A stretch of 64,000 bases of DNA from JAIRVZ01 sp031553755 (GCA_031553755.1 JAVBKZ010000033.1:1-64000), one strand, 5' to 3'; counted from the first letter of the stretch, positions 43,959-52,749 are shown. Notes: generated by a model from the letters alone, not told the origin. Numbers and translations: made by a program.

Positions 43959-44816
43959 TTACACCGTATCCATAAAACTGCGTTGTACCTTGTTGAATAC
44001 TACAATTCCTATGCCGAGAACCGCGCACATAAACAGAAAACTATAGCCTAACATCCCCCAACTGAAAACGCCTTGTCCCAGTGTCGCGAATTTGAAAGTT
44101 TCTATGATAGGAGTTACCGGATTCAAGGCGGCAATCCATTGTTTTTTAGACGACATCATACTCAACGGATAAATAATAGGGGTCGCATACATCCACAACT
44201 GAACAATAAATGTAAACAGAATACTTAAATCTTTGTACTTTGTTGTCATGGAGGATATAATAATACCGAATCCCAATCCTAAACCGGCTAACATGAAAAT
44301 CAGCAAAGGCAATAATAGAATGTATACATTGGGAGAAACATGAACTCCTGTGAAAAAATAATATAAATAGACGACTACAAATAATCCCAACTGAATGCCG
44401 AATGTGAACAGAGCCGAAGTTACCGTACTCATGGGCATAATCAAACGAGGAAAATATACTTTCCCAAAGATATTTTGGTTATCGTTGAATGTAGAAGATG
44501 TTTTTGTTAGACAGGTCGAAAAATAATTCCACATACAAATTCCGGAAAGATAAAACAACGGCTGAGGTAATCCATCTGTCGATATTTTCGCGATTCCTCC
44601 GAAAACAACCATATACATAATTGTCGTTAACGCCGGATTGACGAAAAACCACAATGGTCCTAAAATTGTTTGTTTGTATTGGGTTACGATGTCGCGCCTG
44701 ATAAACATACGCCACAAATCTTTGTATTTAATTAATTCCTGAAAATCTATGTCGAATAACCCTGTTTTGGGCTTGATGACGGTCGACCATTGTTCATCTG
44801 TTTCTTGTTTCATCAT
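43959..44816 (-). CDS. wzm: O-antigen ABC exporter permease
   Basis: A 285-residue ABC-2 type membrane protein with about six hydrophobic segments. The N-terminal DLWRMFIRRDIVTQYKQTIL (interface helix) and LGPLWFFVNPALTTIMY are typical of Wzm/TagG permeases. It pairs with Wzt to move undecaprenyl-linked glycan to the periplasm. A promoter and weak terminator precede it, so wzm heads a transcription unit. Confidence 0.93.
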   Translation of the reverse strand: MMKQETDEQWSTVIKPKTGLFDIDFQELIKYKDLWRMFIRRDIVTQYKQTILGPLWFFVNPALTTIMYMVVFGGIAKISTDGLPQPLFYLSGICMWNYFSTCLTKTSSTFNDNQNIFGKVYFPRLIMPMSTVTSALFTFGIQLGLFVVVYLYYFFTGVHVSPNVYILLLPLLIFMLAGLGLGFGIIISSMTTKYKDLSILFTFIVQLWMYATPIIYPLSMMSSKKQWIAALNPVTPIIETFKFATLGQGVFSWGMLGYSFLFMCAVLGIGIVVFNKVQRSFMDTV

Positions 44817-44859
44817 CTTAATTTATTATTCACTTATTTTGAAAGGCAAGAGTTGGGTA

Positions 44860-44890
44860 CAAAAGTAGTATTTTTCTTTATATAAACAAC
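44860..44890 (-). promoter_or_regulatory. Promoter upstream of wzm
   Basis: Minus strand GTTG (44890-44887), 19-base spacer, TACTTTTG (44867-44860); the -7 box is perfect and the -33 box has one mismatch. About 44 bases before the wzm ATG. Confidence 0.55.
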
Positions 44891-44913
44891 TTAGAGATTA
44901 TTTATATCTCTAA
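44891..44913 (-). terminator. Weak hairpin terminator candidate
   Basis: TTAGAGAT (44891-44898) and ATCTCTAA (44906-44913) pair around 7 bases, 10 bases past the stop of the 44924 gene, followed on the minus strand by GTTGTTTATA, a weak U-rich tract. It lies exactly upstream of the wzm promoter. Confidence 0.4.
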
Positions 44914-44923
44914 AATTGTTTTA

Positions 44924-45274
44924 TTATCCCATATATTCGTGATACATTTTTACCCACTTGAATATTTGAGTCTGTGTATCAAGATTAAGTTCCTGTATAT
45001 CTTTTTTAGTTAATAATCCATTAACATATAATTCCATCAACTTTTTCTTGTATTTCGCTCCCAATATTACATTATACCTCGAATCTATATGTTTATTAAA
45101 AGAGTCTATTAATTCATATAATTTAAGGTACATTTTATGAGAAGATGTATCATTGGCTTTTTCTGTCCTTATTAATTTCTCGATTTGGTTGATACAATTT
45201 TTACATTCCAAATGAAGCGCTTTTTTTATTAATCCGCTCGCGATTTCTCTTTGTGTTTTGGATGAATACGTCAT
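44924..45274 (-). CDS. Small hypothetical protein
   Basis: A 116-residue, lysine-rich, mostly helical protein (KKALHLECKNCINQIEKL; KYKKKLMELYVNGLLTKKDI). A CKNC pair is present but no second cysteine pair. No family recognised. It lies between the Gfo/Idh/MocA gene and wzm, on the same strand, with its own gap on each side. Confidence 0.65.
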   Translation of the reverse strand: MTYSSKTQREIASGLIKKALHLECKNCINQIEKLIRTEKANDTSSHKMYLKLYELIDSFNKHIDSRYNVILGAKYKKKLMELYVNGLLTKKDIQELNLDTQTQIFKWVKMYHEYMG

Positions 45275-45300
45275 TTTAACAGTTATTATTTAAGTAAAAA

Positions 45301-46326
45301 TTAAGGTATATTCGCTTTGTAAATTTTATTGATAATATCCACTACTTTATAACCCTCGAAAGCATTCGTAGTAATACACGTTTCTTTTCCTGAAAGGACA
45401 TCAACAACATTGTCAATCACATAATGGTGGTTTTGCGCCGAACCTTTATAAGTTCCGTAATCATTACCCGGATTGGTTGGCTCTAATTCAGGCATTTGGT
45501 AATCTTTCACATGGCAGTATTCCACTTCGTTCATATACTGTCCGCCAATTTTCACACTTCCGTTTTGTGCTATTATCGTGATGGAACTTTCCATGTTTTT
45601 GTCCCATACGGCAGTAGAATAATTAAAACATCCGATACCTCCACGTTGAAAGTCGAAAGTAATAATTCCGGAATCTTCGAAATCAGTCAGTTCTTTGTGA
45701 TTAAAATCGGCAAAACGCGCTTGAATATTACTGATATCTCCAAACAACCAATACATCAGGTCGACAAAATGAGAAAACTGAGTAAATAACGTGCCTCCGT
45801 CTAATTCTTTATCTCCATGCCAATTGCCCGGTTTATAATAACGATCATCTCTATTCCAGTAACAATTGACTTGCACCAAGTATATTTCTCCTAATTTTTC
45901 AGATTCGATCAAATTTTTAATCCAGATTGAAGGAGGAGAATAACGGTTTTGCATTACACAGAAGATAAGTTTTTTTCTCCTTTCCGCCGTAAGCAATACG
46001 GTTTCCGCGTCTAATTGACTTAATGCCATCGGTTTTTCGACTACGACATGATATCCGGCATTCAATGACCGAACAGCCATATTCGCATGTAAACCATTTG
46101 GCGTACAAATATTTACCACGTCAATTTCAATTCCGGATTGCAGCATCGTTTCAATCGATGTAAAAAACGGAACATTGTAGTTTTCAATTCCTATTGTATT
46201 TGGCGGCAATATATCACATAGCGCGACTAATTCGGCATCCGGATTACGAAAAATCATTTCCGCGTGACGCTTTCCTATATGGCCGCAACCTACGACAACA
46301 AATTTAATCGAGGATTTGTTATTCAT
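45301..46326 (-). CDS. Gfo/Idh/MocA family sugar oxidoreductase (WbpB/WlbA-like)
   Basis: A 341-residue NAD-dependent dehydrogenase: FVVVGCGHIGKRHAEMI (Rossmann loop), NICTPNGLHANMA, HVVVEKPMALS (EKP motif) and GNWHGDKELDGGTLFTQFSH (substrate-binding histidines). The layout fits WbpB/WlbA, which oxidise UDP-N-acetyl-hexosaminuronic acid at C3 before amination. The partner aminotransferase and acetyltransferase (WbpE/WbpD) are not visible here. It overlaps rmlA by 8 bases. Confidence 0.82.
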   Translation of the reverse strand: MNNKSSIKFVVVGCGHIGKRHAEMIFRNPDAELVALCDILPPNTIGIENYNVPFFTSIETMLQSGIEIDVVNICTPNGLHANMAVRSLNAGYHVVVEKPMALSQLDAETVLLTAERRKKLIFCVMQNRYSPPSIWIKNLIESEKLGEIYLVQVNCYWNRDDRYYKPGNWHGDKELDGGTLFTQFSHFVDLMYWLFGDISNIQARFADFNHKELTDFEDSGIITFDFQRGGIGCFNYSTAVWDKNMESSITIIAQNGSVKIGGQYMNEVEYCHVKDYQMPELEPTNPGNDYGTYKGSAQNHHYVIDNVVDVLSGKETCITTNAFEGYKVVDIINKIYKANIP

Positions 46327-47185
46327 TGATTAATGATAACAAATATTGTCCGTATTCTGTTTTATCCATTGATTTTCCCAATACTTGTAACTGGGCATCG
46401 TCAATCCATTTATTTCTCCACGCGATTTCTTCTATACAGGAAACATAAAATCCCTGGCGTTTTTGAATAGTTTCAACAAAATTGCTTGCTTCTAACAAAC
46501 TGTCACAATTACCGGTATCCAGCCAAGCGAATCCTCTTCCAAACAGTTCCACTTTCAAAGAACCTTCTTCCAAATAAGTTCTGTTCAAATCCGTAATTTC
46601 ATATTCCCCACGCGCTGAAGGTTTTAAAACTTTAGCTCTTTCAACAACTGTTTTATCATAAAAATATAATCCGGGAACCGCGTAATTTGATTTAGGATGT
46701 TGAGGTTTTTCTTCGATTGAAATAACCTTACCTGTTTCATCAAATTCAACCACGCCATAGGCACGGGGATCTTTTACATAGTAACCGAATACACAGGCTC
46801 CTGATTGCATATCTTGTGCTTGACGCAACATTTTGCTGAAACCTTGTCCATAAAAAATATTGTCGCCAAGAATTAAACACGCAGGTTCTCCATTGATAAA
46901 TTTTTCGCCTAAAACAAATGCTTGGGCTAATCCGTTAGGAATTTCTTGTATGATATATTCAAATTTCATTCCTAAAGATTCTCCGGAACCAAGTAATTGT
47001 TGGAACATCGGCAAATCGCGGGGAGTTGAAATGATTAGAACTTCTCGGATTCCAGCCAACATCAAAGTCGATAATGGATAATAAATCATGGGTTTGTCAT
47101 AGACCGGCATGATTTGTTTTGAGATTGATTTTGATAACGGATAAAGTCTTGTCGCGCTTCCTCCGGCTAAAATGATTCCTTTCAT
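46319..47185 (-). CDS. rmlA: Glucose-1-phosphate thymidylyltransferase
   Basis: A 288-residue nucleotidyltransferase: KGIILAGGSATRLYPLSKSI (signature G-rich loop), KPMIYYPLSTLMLAGIREVL, LGDNIFYGQG, YGVVEFD and EEKPQHPKSNYAV, and FAWLDTGNCDSLLEAS. It makes dTDP-glucose from dTTP and glucose-1-phosphate. First step for the dTDP-4-keto-6-deoxyglucose used by RmlC and WecE. rmlB and rmlD are not in the window. Confidence 0.96.
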   Translation of the reverse strand: MKGIILAGGSATRLYPLSKSISKQIMPVYDKPMIYYPLSTLMLAGIREVLIISTPRDLPMFQQLLGSGESLGMKFEYIIQEIPNGLAQAFVLGEKFINGEPACLILGDNIFYGQGFSKMLRQAQDMQSGACVFGYYVKDPRAYGVVEFDETGKVISIEEKPQHPKSNYAVPGLYFYDKTVVERAKVLKPSARGEYEITDLNRTYLEEGSLKVELFGRGFAWLDTGNCDSLLEASNFVETIQKRQGFYVSCIEEIAWRNKWIDDAQLQVLGKSMDKTEYGQYLLSLINE

Positions 47186-47222
47186 ATATATGTGATATTA
47201 GTTTGTAAGTATGAATTGAAAG

Positions 47223-47774
47223 TTATAAGCTATCCTTTATTAATTGCATCAACAAAGGTGCTTTTTGATCTTTTTCGGAAATGATTATTTTGGATGAATC
47301 AATGGGCCATTCAATCGCTAACTCGGGATCGTTGTAAAGCAAAGAACCTTCATTTTGAGGTGCATAAACATTATCGACTTTATAACAAAAGATCACTTCT
47401 TCGCTCAAAACAAGAAAGCCGTGAGCAAATCCTCTGGATATAAAAAATTGACGTTTATTTTCTTCTGATAATTCAACAGCGACATGTTGTCCGAAAGTTG
47501 GAGAATCTTTACGAATATCGACTGCGACGTCTAATACTTTCCCTTTGATAACCCTCACTAATTTAGCCTGGGCAAATTCTCCCTTTTGAAAATGAAGTCC
47601 TCTTAAAACTCCAAAAGAAGATTTTGATTCGTTGTCCTGAATAAAATCTACTTTTCCAATGTGTTTTTCGAATTCTTCTTTCCTGAAGGTTTCCATGAAA
47701 TAACCACGTTCGTCTGTAAAAACTTTAGGTTCAAGAATCCATGTTCCGGGTATTTTTGTTTCTATATAATTCAT
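47223..47774 (-). CDS. rmlC: dTDP-4-dehydrorhamnose 3,5-epimerase
   Basis: About 183 residues, cupin fold: DERGYFMETFRKEEF, RGLHFQKGEFAQAKLV (catalytic H), DVAVDIRKDSPTFG, SRGFAHGFLVLS and CYKVDNVYAPQNEG, all as in RmlC. It leads to dTDP-L-rhamnose with RmlD. Start ATG at 47774; the ORF extends two codons to a TTG that I do not favour. It is the first gene of the glycan locus by transcription, with a -7 box 20 bases upstream. Confidence 0.95.
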   Translation of the reverse strand: MNYIETKIPGTWILEPKVFTDERGYFMETFRKEEFEKHIGKVDFIQDNESKSSFGVLRGLHFQKGEFAQAKLVRVIKGKVLDVAVDIRKDSPTFGQHVAVELSEENKRQFFISRGFAHGFLVLSEEVIFCYKVDNVYAPQNEGSLLYNDPELAIEWPIDSSKIIISEKDQKAPLLMQLIKDSL

Positions 47775-47793
47775 GATCAATGGATGTTTTTTG

Positions 47794-47801
47794 CAAAAGT
47801 A
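47794..47801 (-). promoter_or_regulatory. -7 box of the glycan-locus leading promoter
   Basis: Minus strand TACTTTTG, a match to TAnnTTTG, ends 19 bases before the rmlC ATG. A convincing -33 TTTG is not seen. If real, this is the head promoter of the large locus. Confidence 0.45.
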
Positions 47802-47897
47802 ACTAATAAATTTAAATAACAGAATTGTTTCTAAATTACTATTTGAGAATGATTAGATTTGTATTTGAAAATGAATTTTAGACAGCTATGAATACAC

Positions 47898-48440
47898 CTA
47901 CAAAATGTCATTTATATTCTTTATTTTTTCTAAAGACAAGCCGGTAATTTCAGAAATTGTTTCTATGGAATACCCTTTTTCTAAGCATTTTTTTGCTATT
48001 TGTATTTTTTCTTGCTCAATACCTTTTTCCACACCTTCAGAAAAGCCTTCATCCCGACCTTTTTGTTCGTAATAAAGTATGGCATCCTGAACATCGGCAT
48101 ATTCCGTTATACTTTTCTTGTATTCTTCCATTTCTTTTGTCGTTAATTGTGAAATATCAGCTACTGCTTGTCGTACTTTCTGCAACTCAACGATAAAATA
48201 CTTGTCACAATCGGTTTTGCAATAAATATCGAAAATAGCTTTTCTGTCAGTTTCTTTTTGTCCTAACTGTTCTGTTGTCAGATAATTGAGATTGATAATT
48301 TTACCTTGATCATGAATCAGTTCATTGAGAAAATTGATTAACAACTCCTTGTAGGTTTCCGACCCGAAAATGCGTTTAAATCCGTAATTTGTGAGGGGAT
48401 TCAGGTATTTTTCTCCTCCCCAAAAAAGTTCTTTCTCCAT
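47898..48440 (-). CDS. Rpn-type PD-(D/E)XK nuclease/transposase-family protein, internally deleted
   Basis: A 180-residue version of a family that normally has about 290 residues. The N-terminal part is intact (YLNPLTNYGFKRIFGSE; FDIYC; FIVELQKVR with D71, E85, Q87), and the C-terminal tail is too (MEEYKKSITEYADVQDAI; SIETISEITGLSLEKI). Between residues about 90 and 92 roughly 110 residues of the core are missing, without a frameshift. Catalytic side chains remain but the fold is probably incomplete. It lies between era and rmlC, a boundary position for the glycan locus. Confidence 0.8.
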   Translation of the reverse strand: MEKELFWGGEKYLNPLTNYGFKRIFGSETYKELLINFLNELIHDQGKIINLNYLTTEQLGQKETDRKAIFDIYCKTDCDKYFIVELQKVRQAVADISQLTTKEMEEYKKSITEYADVQDAILYYEQKGRDEGFSEGVEKGIEQEKIQIAKKCLEKGYSIETISEITGLSLEKIKNINDIL

Positions 48441-48489
48441 AAAATAAATTAGTTTTGATATTTAATATTGGTTTGATTAATAATAGGAA

Positions 48490-48497
48490 CAAAGATA
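48490..48497 (-). promoter_or_regulatory. Putative -7 box of the Rpn-type gene
   Basis: Minus strand TATCTTTG matches TAnnTTTG, about 50 bases before the ATG at 48440. No -33 box recognised. Confidence 0.35.
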
Positions 48498-48527
48498 ATT
48501 GAAAGATCTGATTTTAGAAAATCGACA

Positions 48528-49409
48528 TCAATCCAACCGATATCCGTAATTTTTTAATAAATTATCCCTGTTTCGCCAATCTTTTTCGACTTTTACAAAC
48601 ACTTCTAAGAATATTTTCTTATCGAAAAAACGTTCTAAATCTTTACGCGCCATCGAAGCCATCTTTTTCAGAGCTAATCCTTTATCTCCGATAATAATTC
48701 CTTTTTGAGAATCTCGTTCAACAATAACGACTGATTTAATTTTGATTATGTTGTCTTCTTCCTTGAATTCTTCCACAATCACTTCTGTAGAATATGGTAC
48801 TTCTTTTTGGTAATACAGGAATATTTTTTCACGAATAATTTCCGTTACAAAAAAACGGGCAGGCTTATCGGTCAACGCGTCCTTTTCAAAATAAGGAGGA
48901 GATTCGGGCAATAATTCCTTTATTCGTTTTTGCAAATAATCTATATTGAATTTATTAAGGGCGGATAACGGTATGATTTCTGCTTGAGGTAATAATTTAG
49001 ATAATTCTTCTACGTATTTTTCCAATCCTTTTTGGTCTGTAAGGTCTATTTTATTAATAATCAGAAAGAGTGGTGTTTTCGTTTTTTGTACTTTTTGTAG
49101 AAAAAAGTCATTTTTATCGATTTTTTCAACCAAATCGGTGACATATAATAATACGTCCGCATCATCTAACGCCGATTCCGAAAAGTTGAGCATACTTTCT
49201 TGTAACTTGTAATTAGGACGCAAAACTCCGGGAGTGTCGGAATATACAATCTGCATATCTTCGGTATTGACTATTCCCATAATCCGATGGCGAGTAGTTT
49301 GCGCTTTAGATGTGATAATTGATATTTTTTCTCCTACCAATTGATTCATCAATGTCGATTTTCCGACATTGGGATTTCCTACAATATTTACAAATCCGGA
49401 TTTATGCAT
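48528..49409 (-). CDS. era: GTPase Era
   Basis: A 293-residue GTPase: GNPNVGKST (G1), TTRH (G2 region), DTPG (G3), NKID (G4), and a C-terminal KH RNA-binding domain (GIIIGDKGLALKKMASMARK). It binds 16S rRNA and helps 30S maturation. It follows fabH in the usual Bacteroidales order. The gap contains a duplicated 14-bp sequence. Confidence 0.96.
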   Translation of the reverse strand: MHKSGFVNIVGNPNVGKSTLMNQLVGEKISIITSKAQTTRHRIMGIVNTEDMQIVYSDTPGVLRPNYKLQESMLNFSESALDDADVLLYVTDLVEKIDKNDFFLQKVQKTKTPLFLIINKIDLTDQKGLEKYVEELSKLLPQAEIIPLSALNKFNIDYLQKRIKELLPESPPYFEKDALTDKPARFFVTEIIREKIFLYYQKEVPYSTEVIVEEFKEEDNIIKIKSVVIVERDSQKGIIIGDKGLALKKMASMARKDLERFFDKKIFLEVFVKVEKDWRNRDNLLKNYGYRLD

Positions 49410-49452
49410 TATTTTAGAATTGAAAGAAGTAAGAGGAAGTTAGAGAAAAAAA

Positions 49453-49480
49453 CTGACACCTGATAGCTGACACCTGATAG
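49453..49480. repeat. Two tandem copies of a 14-bp sequence
   Basis: ctgacacctgatag occurs at 49453-49466 and again at 49467-49480, between era and fabH. Short direct duplication; nothing else notable. Confidence 0.7.
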
Positions 49481-49494
49481 CTCTTAATTCCTAA

Positions 49495-50496
49495 TTAATA
49501 AGAATCATATCCCCACTTCAAATAAGTGGCTCCCCAAGTAAAACCGGCGCCAAACGCAGTCAGGATAATATTGTCTCCTTTTTTTAGTTTTGATTCATAG
49601 TCCCACAAGCAAAGAGGAATTGTTCCGGCACTTGTGTTACCGTATTTTTCGATATTGACCATCACTTTTTCAGGATTCAATCCCATTCTTTTTCCAACAG
49701 CATCAATTATTCTCATATTTGCCTGATGAGGTACAAGCCATTGAATATTTTCGTTGGTTAGATTATTTTTTTCCATCAAGGCAACACATGTATCTGACAT
49801 GTTGGAAACTGCATATTTAAATACAACCTTTCCATCTTGCCAAATCGTATGTTCGTTATTTTCAACAGTTTCATGACTTGCCGGATATACAGAACCGCCT
49901 GCTTTTTGAACCAAATGATTGATTCCTATTCCGTCTGATTTCATGATGGAGTCTATCACTCCCAAACCTTCAGTTGAAGGTTCAAGCAAAACGGCACCAC
50001 AACCATCCGCAAAAATTGGGCAAGTATTTCTATCTGTATAATTGGTAATGACAGACAATTGATCTCCCGCTATTACAATTACTTTTTTATATTTTCCGGA
50101 ACTGATAAACGCGGAACCGACTTCCAATCCATAAATAAAACCGCTACACGCGGCGCTCAAATCGAATCCGAACGCGTTTTTCATCCCAAGTTTATCCGCG
50201 ACTAACGCTGCCGTATTAGGCATTATATAATCAGGAGTAGATGTCGCGAAAATGATAGCCTCCACTTCCATGGGGTCGAGGTGTGTTTTCGCAATAATAG
50301 TTTTGACTGCTTTAACAGCCATATAAGAAACGCCAACACCTTCTTCTTTTTTCAGAATTCGCCTTTCTTTTATTCCAATGCGACTCATGATCCATTCATC
50401 AGAAGTCTCCACCATTTGTGATACCTCTTCATTGGTCATCACATAGTTCGGAACATATCCTCCAACTCCCGTTATAACTGCATTTATTTTATTCAT
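49495..50496 (-). CDS. fabH: 3-oxoacyl-ACP synthase III (FabH)
   Basis: A 333-residue KAS III with C117 (SAACSGF), H257 (VPHQANMR) and N287 (YGNTSA) as catalytic triad and the FabH start (ITGVGGYVPNYVMTNEEV). Starts type II fatty acid synthesis from acetyl-CoA or branched acyl-CoA and malonyl-ACP. This is the housekeeping copy, to be distinguished from the two KAS III genes at 18.5-20.6 kb. Terminator 50571-50605 separates it from rpmF. Confidence 0.95.
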   Translation of the reverse strand: MNKINAVITGVGGYVPNYVMTNEEVSQMVETSDEWIMSRIGIKERRILKKEEGVGVSYMAVKAVKTIIAKTHLDPMEVEAIIFATSTPDYIMPNTAALVADKLGMKNAFGFDLSAACSGFIYGLEVGSAFISSGKYKKVIVIAGDQLSVITNYTDRNTCPIFADGCGAVLLEPSTEGLGVIDSIMKSDGIGINHLVQKAGGSVYPASHETVENNEHTIWQDGKVVFKYAVSNMSDTCVALMEKNNLTNENIQWLVPHQANMRIIDAVGKRMGLNPEKVMVNIEKYGNTSAGTIPLCLWDYESKLKKGDNIILTAFGAGFTWGATYLKWGYDSY

Positions 50497-50570
50497 ATTA
50501 CTTAAAATATTGAAATTCCGTCAAAAAAATACTATCGCGATTAGTGGATTATCTTAATAGAATAAATATT

Positions 50571-50605
50571 AAAAAAAATTGCCCTAAAAGTTATGGCTTT
50601 AGGGC
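50571..50605 (-). terminator. Intrinsic terminator after rpmF
   Basis: GCCCTAAA (50581-50588) pairs with TTTAGGGC (50598-50605) around 9 bases; on the minus strand the stem is followed by AATTTTTTTT (complement of 50571-50580). A textbook intrinsic terminator for the DUF177-rpmF unit. Confidence 0.8.
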
Positions 50606-50642
50606 TATTTCTTCATTAGACAAGTGTCAAAACATCTTTACA

Positions 50643-50828
50643 TCAAACTGCCGCAACTTTTTCAATTGCCAATTTACCTCTGTAATATCCACATTCACCA
50701 CATACGGTATGATAAATGTGCCATGCTCCACAATTAGCGCAAATTGCCATTGTAGGCATCAATGCTTTGTCGTGAGTTCTTCGCTTTCCTTGTCTAGACT
50801 TACCTGTTCTTCGTTTAGGATGTGCCAT
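50643..50828 (-). CDS. rpmF: 50S ribosomal protein L32
   Basis: A 61-residue protein beginning MAHPKRRTGKSRQGKRR and with the zinc-ribbon pairs CANCGAWHIYHTVCGEC. Belongs to the large ribosomal subunit. It starts 11 bases after the DUF177 gene, a conserved pairing across bacteria. Confidence 0.97.
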   Translation of the reverse strand: MAHPKRRTGKSRQGKRRTHDKALMPTMAICANCGAWHIYHTVCGECGYYRGKLAIEKVAAV

Positions 50829-50839
50829 TTTGTTTTATT

Positions 50840-51439
50840 TTAATTATTATTATCTTCTTCCGCTAATCCTTTCAACGCGTCCCACCTGGGATCTGTTGAA
50901 TATTTATCGTCCTCGTCCGAATCTGTAATTACGATATTATCTTCCATTACAGAATCAAAATCATCATCTTCTTCGCTTCCGCTTCCTTTTGGCGCATGTT
51001 TTTTCAATTTGGATGTCATGGTCTTGTTGCATTTTCCGGGAGCGTGTACGTGCTTGATTGGAATTGTCAGCACAATAAACTCATAGATAAACCATGCCAA
51101 ATTTATTTCACCTTCATCTTCAGGAATAATCACAATTTCATCGCTTTCTTCAGAATACTCTTTCCCTAATTTCACAATTAACTTATTATTTGTCGCGATA
51201 GGGAAATCCATCTCATCCAAGCATCTATCGCAAGGAATAGAGATTACGCCTTCTATTTGAAAATTAAATTCATACATCATCAATGTTTTCTTTATTGTTA
51301 AATTCACATTGACTTTTCCTTTTTGAACGTCTTCACTTCCAATATTTATAAAAAAAATATTATCCAATTTATAATCAATAACTTGGATTTCAGAAGACAT
51401 ATTTTTAAGATCTATTTTATATGGATCAAATTTTCCCAA
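50840..51439 (-). CDS. YceD/DUF177 family protein, TTG start
   Basis: About 199 residues, acidic at the C-terminus (EDDDFDSVMEDNIVITDSDE). KFDPYKIDLKNMSSE at the start, CDRCLDEM with the conserved cysteine pair, and VHAPGKCNKTM are typical of the Bacteroidales DUF177 group, linked to 23S rRNA accumulation. The start is TTG at 51439 because similarity begins here (LGKFDPYK) and the strong promoter at 51467-51497 lies upstream of it but downstream of any longer start. Followed by rpmF. Confidence 0.85.
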   Translation of the reverse strand: MGKFDPYKIDLKNMSSEIQVIDYKLDNIFFINIGSEDVQKGKVNVNLTIKKTLMMYEFNFQIEGVISIPCDRCLDEMDFPIATNNKLIVKLGKEYSEESDEIVIIPEDEGEINLAWFIYEFIVLTIPIKHVHAPGKCNKTMTSKLKKHAPKGSGSEEDDDFDSVMEDNIVITDSDEDDKYSTDPRWDALKGLAEEDNNN

Positions 51440-51466
51440 TTTTTTTTCTTTTAATGAAAAACCTCG

Positions 51467-51497
51467 CAAAGGTACAACTAATAATTGAAAGTTGAAA
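51467..51497 (-). promoter_or_regulatory. Promoter of DUF177-rpmF
   Basis: Minus strand TTTC (51497-51494), 19-base spacer, TACCTTTG (51474-51467). The -7 box is perfect, 28 bases before the TTG start, implying a leader of about 20 bases. Confidence 0.6.
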
Positions 51498-51552
51498 ATT
51501 ATTTTGTGAATAGTGAGTTGTGAACTAAGAATAAAGATTCGCAACTCATAAT

Positions 51553-52749
51553 CTAAAACTTATATTTCATCAGTTCGATACGAAATGTTGTTCCCTTATT
51601 AACTTCCGATTTCAGCACAAAAATCTTGCCACGTTGATATGATTGTATTATACGCCTTGTTAAGGAGAGCCCCAACCCCCATCCACGTTTTTTCGTCGTA
51701 TATCCGGGATGAAAAACTCTTTTATATTTTGATTTAGGAATTCCTTTTCCGGTATCGGCAATGTCTATCTTTATCAATTTATCGGTTTCCGCTATTTCTA
51801 TATCAATACTTCCTTTCCCATCCATCGCGTCAACCGCGTTTTTGATAAGATTTTCAATAACCCATCCGAATAAAGATTCGTTCATCATTACCAGATAAGG
51901 CCGATCTAAAAAGTTACAATTAATCTTAATTTTCCCTGAAACTCTTTTCGACATATAATCTACAGCATTTCTTATGGCTTCATTCACATCCATCGGTTCT
52001 AATTCTAATTTGGAACCTATCTTCGAAAACCTTTCCGCTATTACATTCAACCGATGCACATCCTTATTCATTTCGGTTATCAATGAAACATCTATATCTT
52101 TTGTTTTCAGATATTCAATCCATGCCATAAGGGAAGATATAGGCGTTCCTAACTGATGGGCCGTTTCTTTCGACATACCGACCCAAACTTTGTCTTGTTC
52201 CGCTTTTTTAGCGTTCAATAATGCCAGGAAAGATATTAACACAAAAACAAATACAACTCCCAATTGCGCGTAAGGAAAAATAGCTAATCTTTTCAACACG
52301 GTGGAATCGTCATAATAAACATATTGATATGTTCCATCGTCAAATTCCAATTTAATCGGCGGATTTTTTTTCTTGAATTTTTGCAGTTTTTTATTTAGGT
52401 AGGCGTCCTTTTCTTTGTCCGGAAGTTTTATGTTGTTGTCTAATATAATACTATCCTTTTCATTTACCAGCACTAATGGAATAGTCGTGTTTCCCGCTAT
52501 AAATTTCAGGATAAGATTATTATAATCATTAAACGCGTCAGGACAAGCATCTTGGTTTTCCGGCTGAGCCGATATTAACTTAATTGATTCCGCCCATATT
52601 TCAATTTTCAAGCGCTCTTCTACAGCCAAGTCATGGACCAATACTTGAGTTACCCAAATAGAAGAAATAGCTATGACACTTGCCACCGCAACAAAAAAAT
52701 ATTTGAAATTCCAGCGGTATTCGTTATTTTTTACTTTCGCTTGTTTCAT
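51553..52749 (-). CDS. Sensor histidine kinase
   Basis: A 398-residue membrane kinase: transmembrane segments at about residues 15-38 and 158-180 bound a periplasmic sensor region; HisKA-like ETAHQLGTPISSL with H198; HATPase with NLIKNAVDAMDGKG, DIADTGKGIP and GWGLGLSLTRRI. It should autophosphorylate on H198 and signal to a response regulator not seen nearby. Periplasmic ligand unknown. Confidence 0.92.
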   Translation of the reverse strand: MKQAKVKNNEYRWNFKYFFVAVASVIAISSIWVTQVLVHDLAVEERLKIEIWAESIKLISAQPENQDACPDAFNDYNNLILKFIAGNTTIPLVLVNEKDSIILDNNIKLPDKEKDAYLNKKLQKFKKKNPPIKLEFDDGTYQYVYYDDSTVLKRLAIFPYAQLGVVFVFVLISFLALLNAKKAEQDKVWVGMSKETAHQLGTPISSLMAWIEYLKTKDIDVSLITEMNKDVHRLNVIAERFSKIGSKLELEPMDVNEAIRNAVDYMSKRVSGKIKINCNFLDRPYLVMMNESLFGWVIENLIKNAVDAMDGKGSIDIEIAETDKLIKIDIADTGKGIPKSKYKRVFHPGYTTKKRGWGLGLSLTRRIIQSYQRGKIFVLKSEVNKGTTFRIELMKYKF

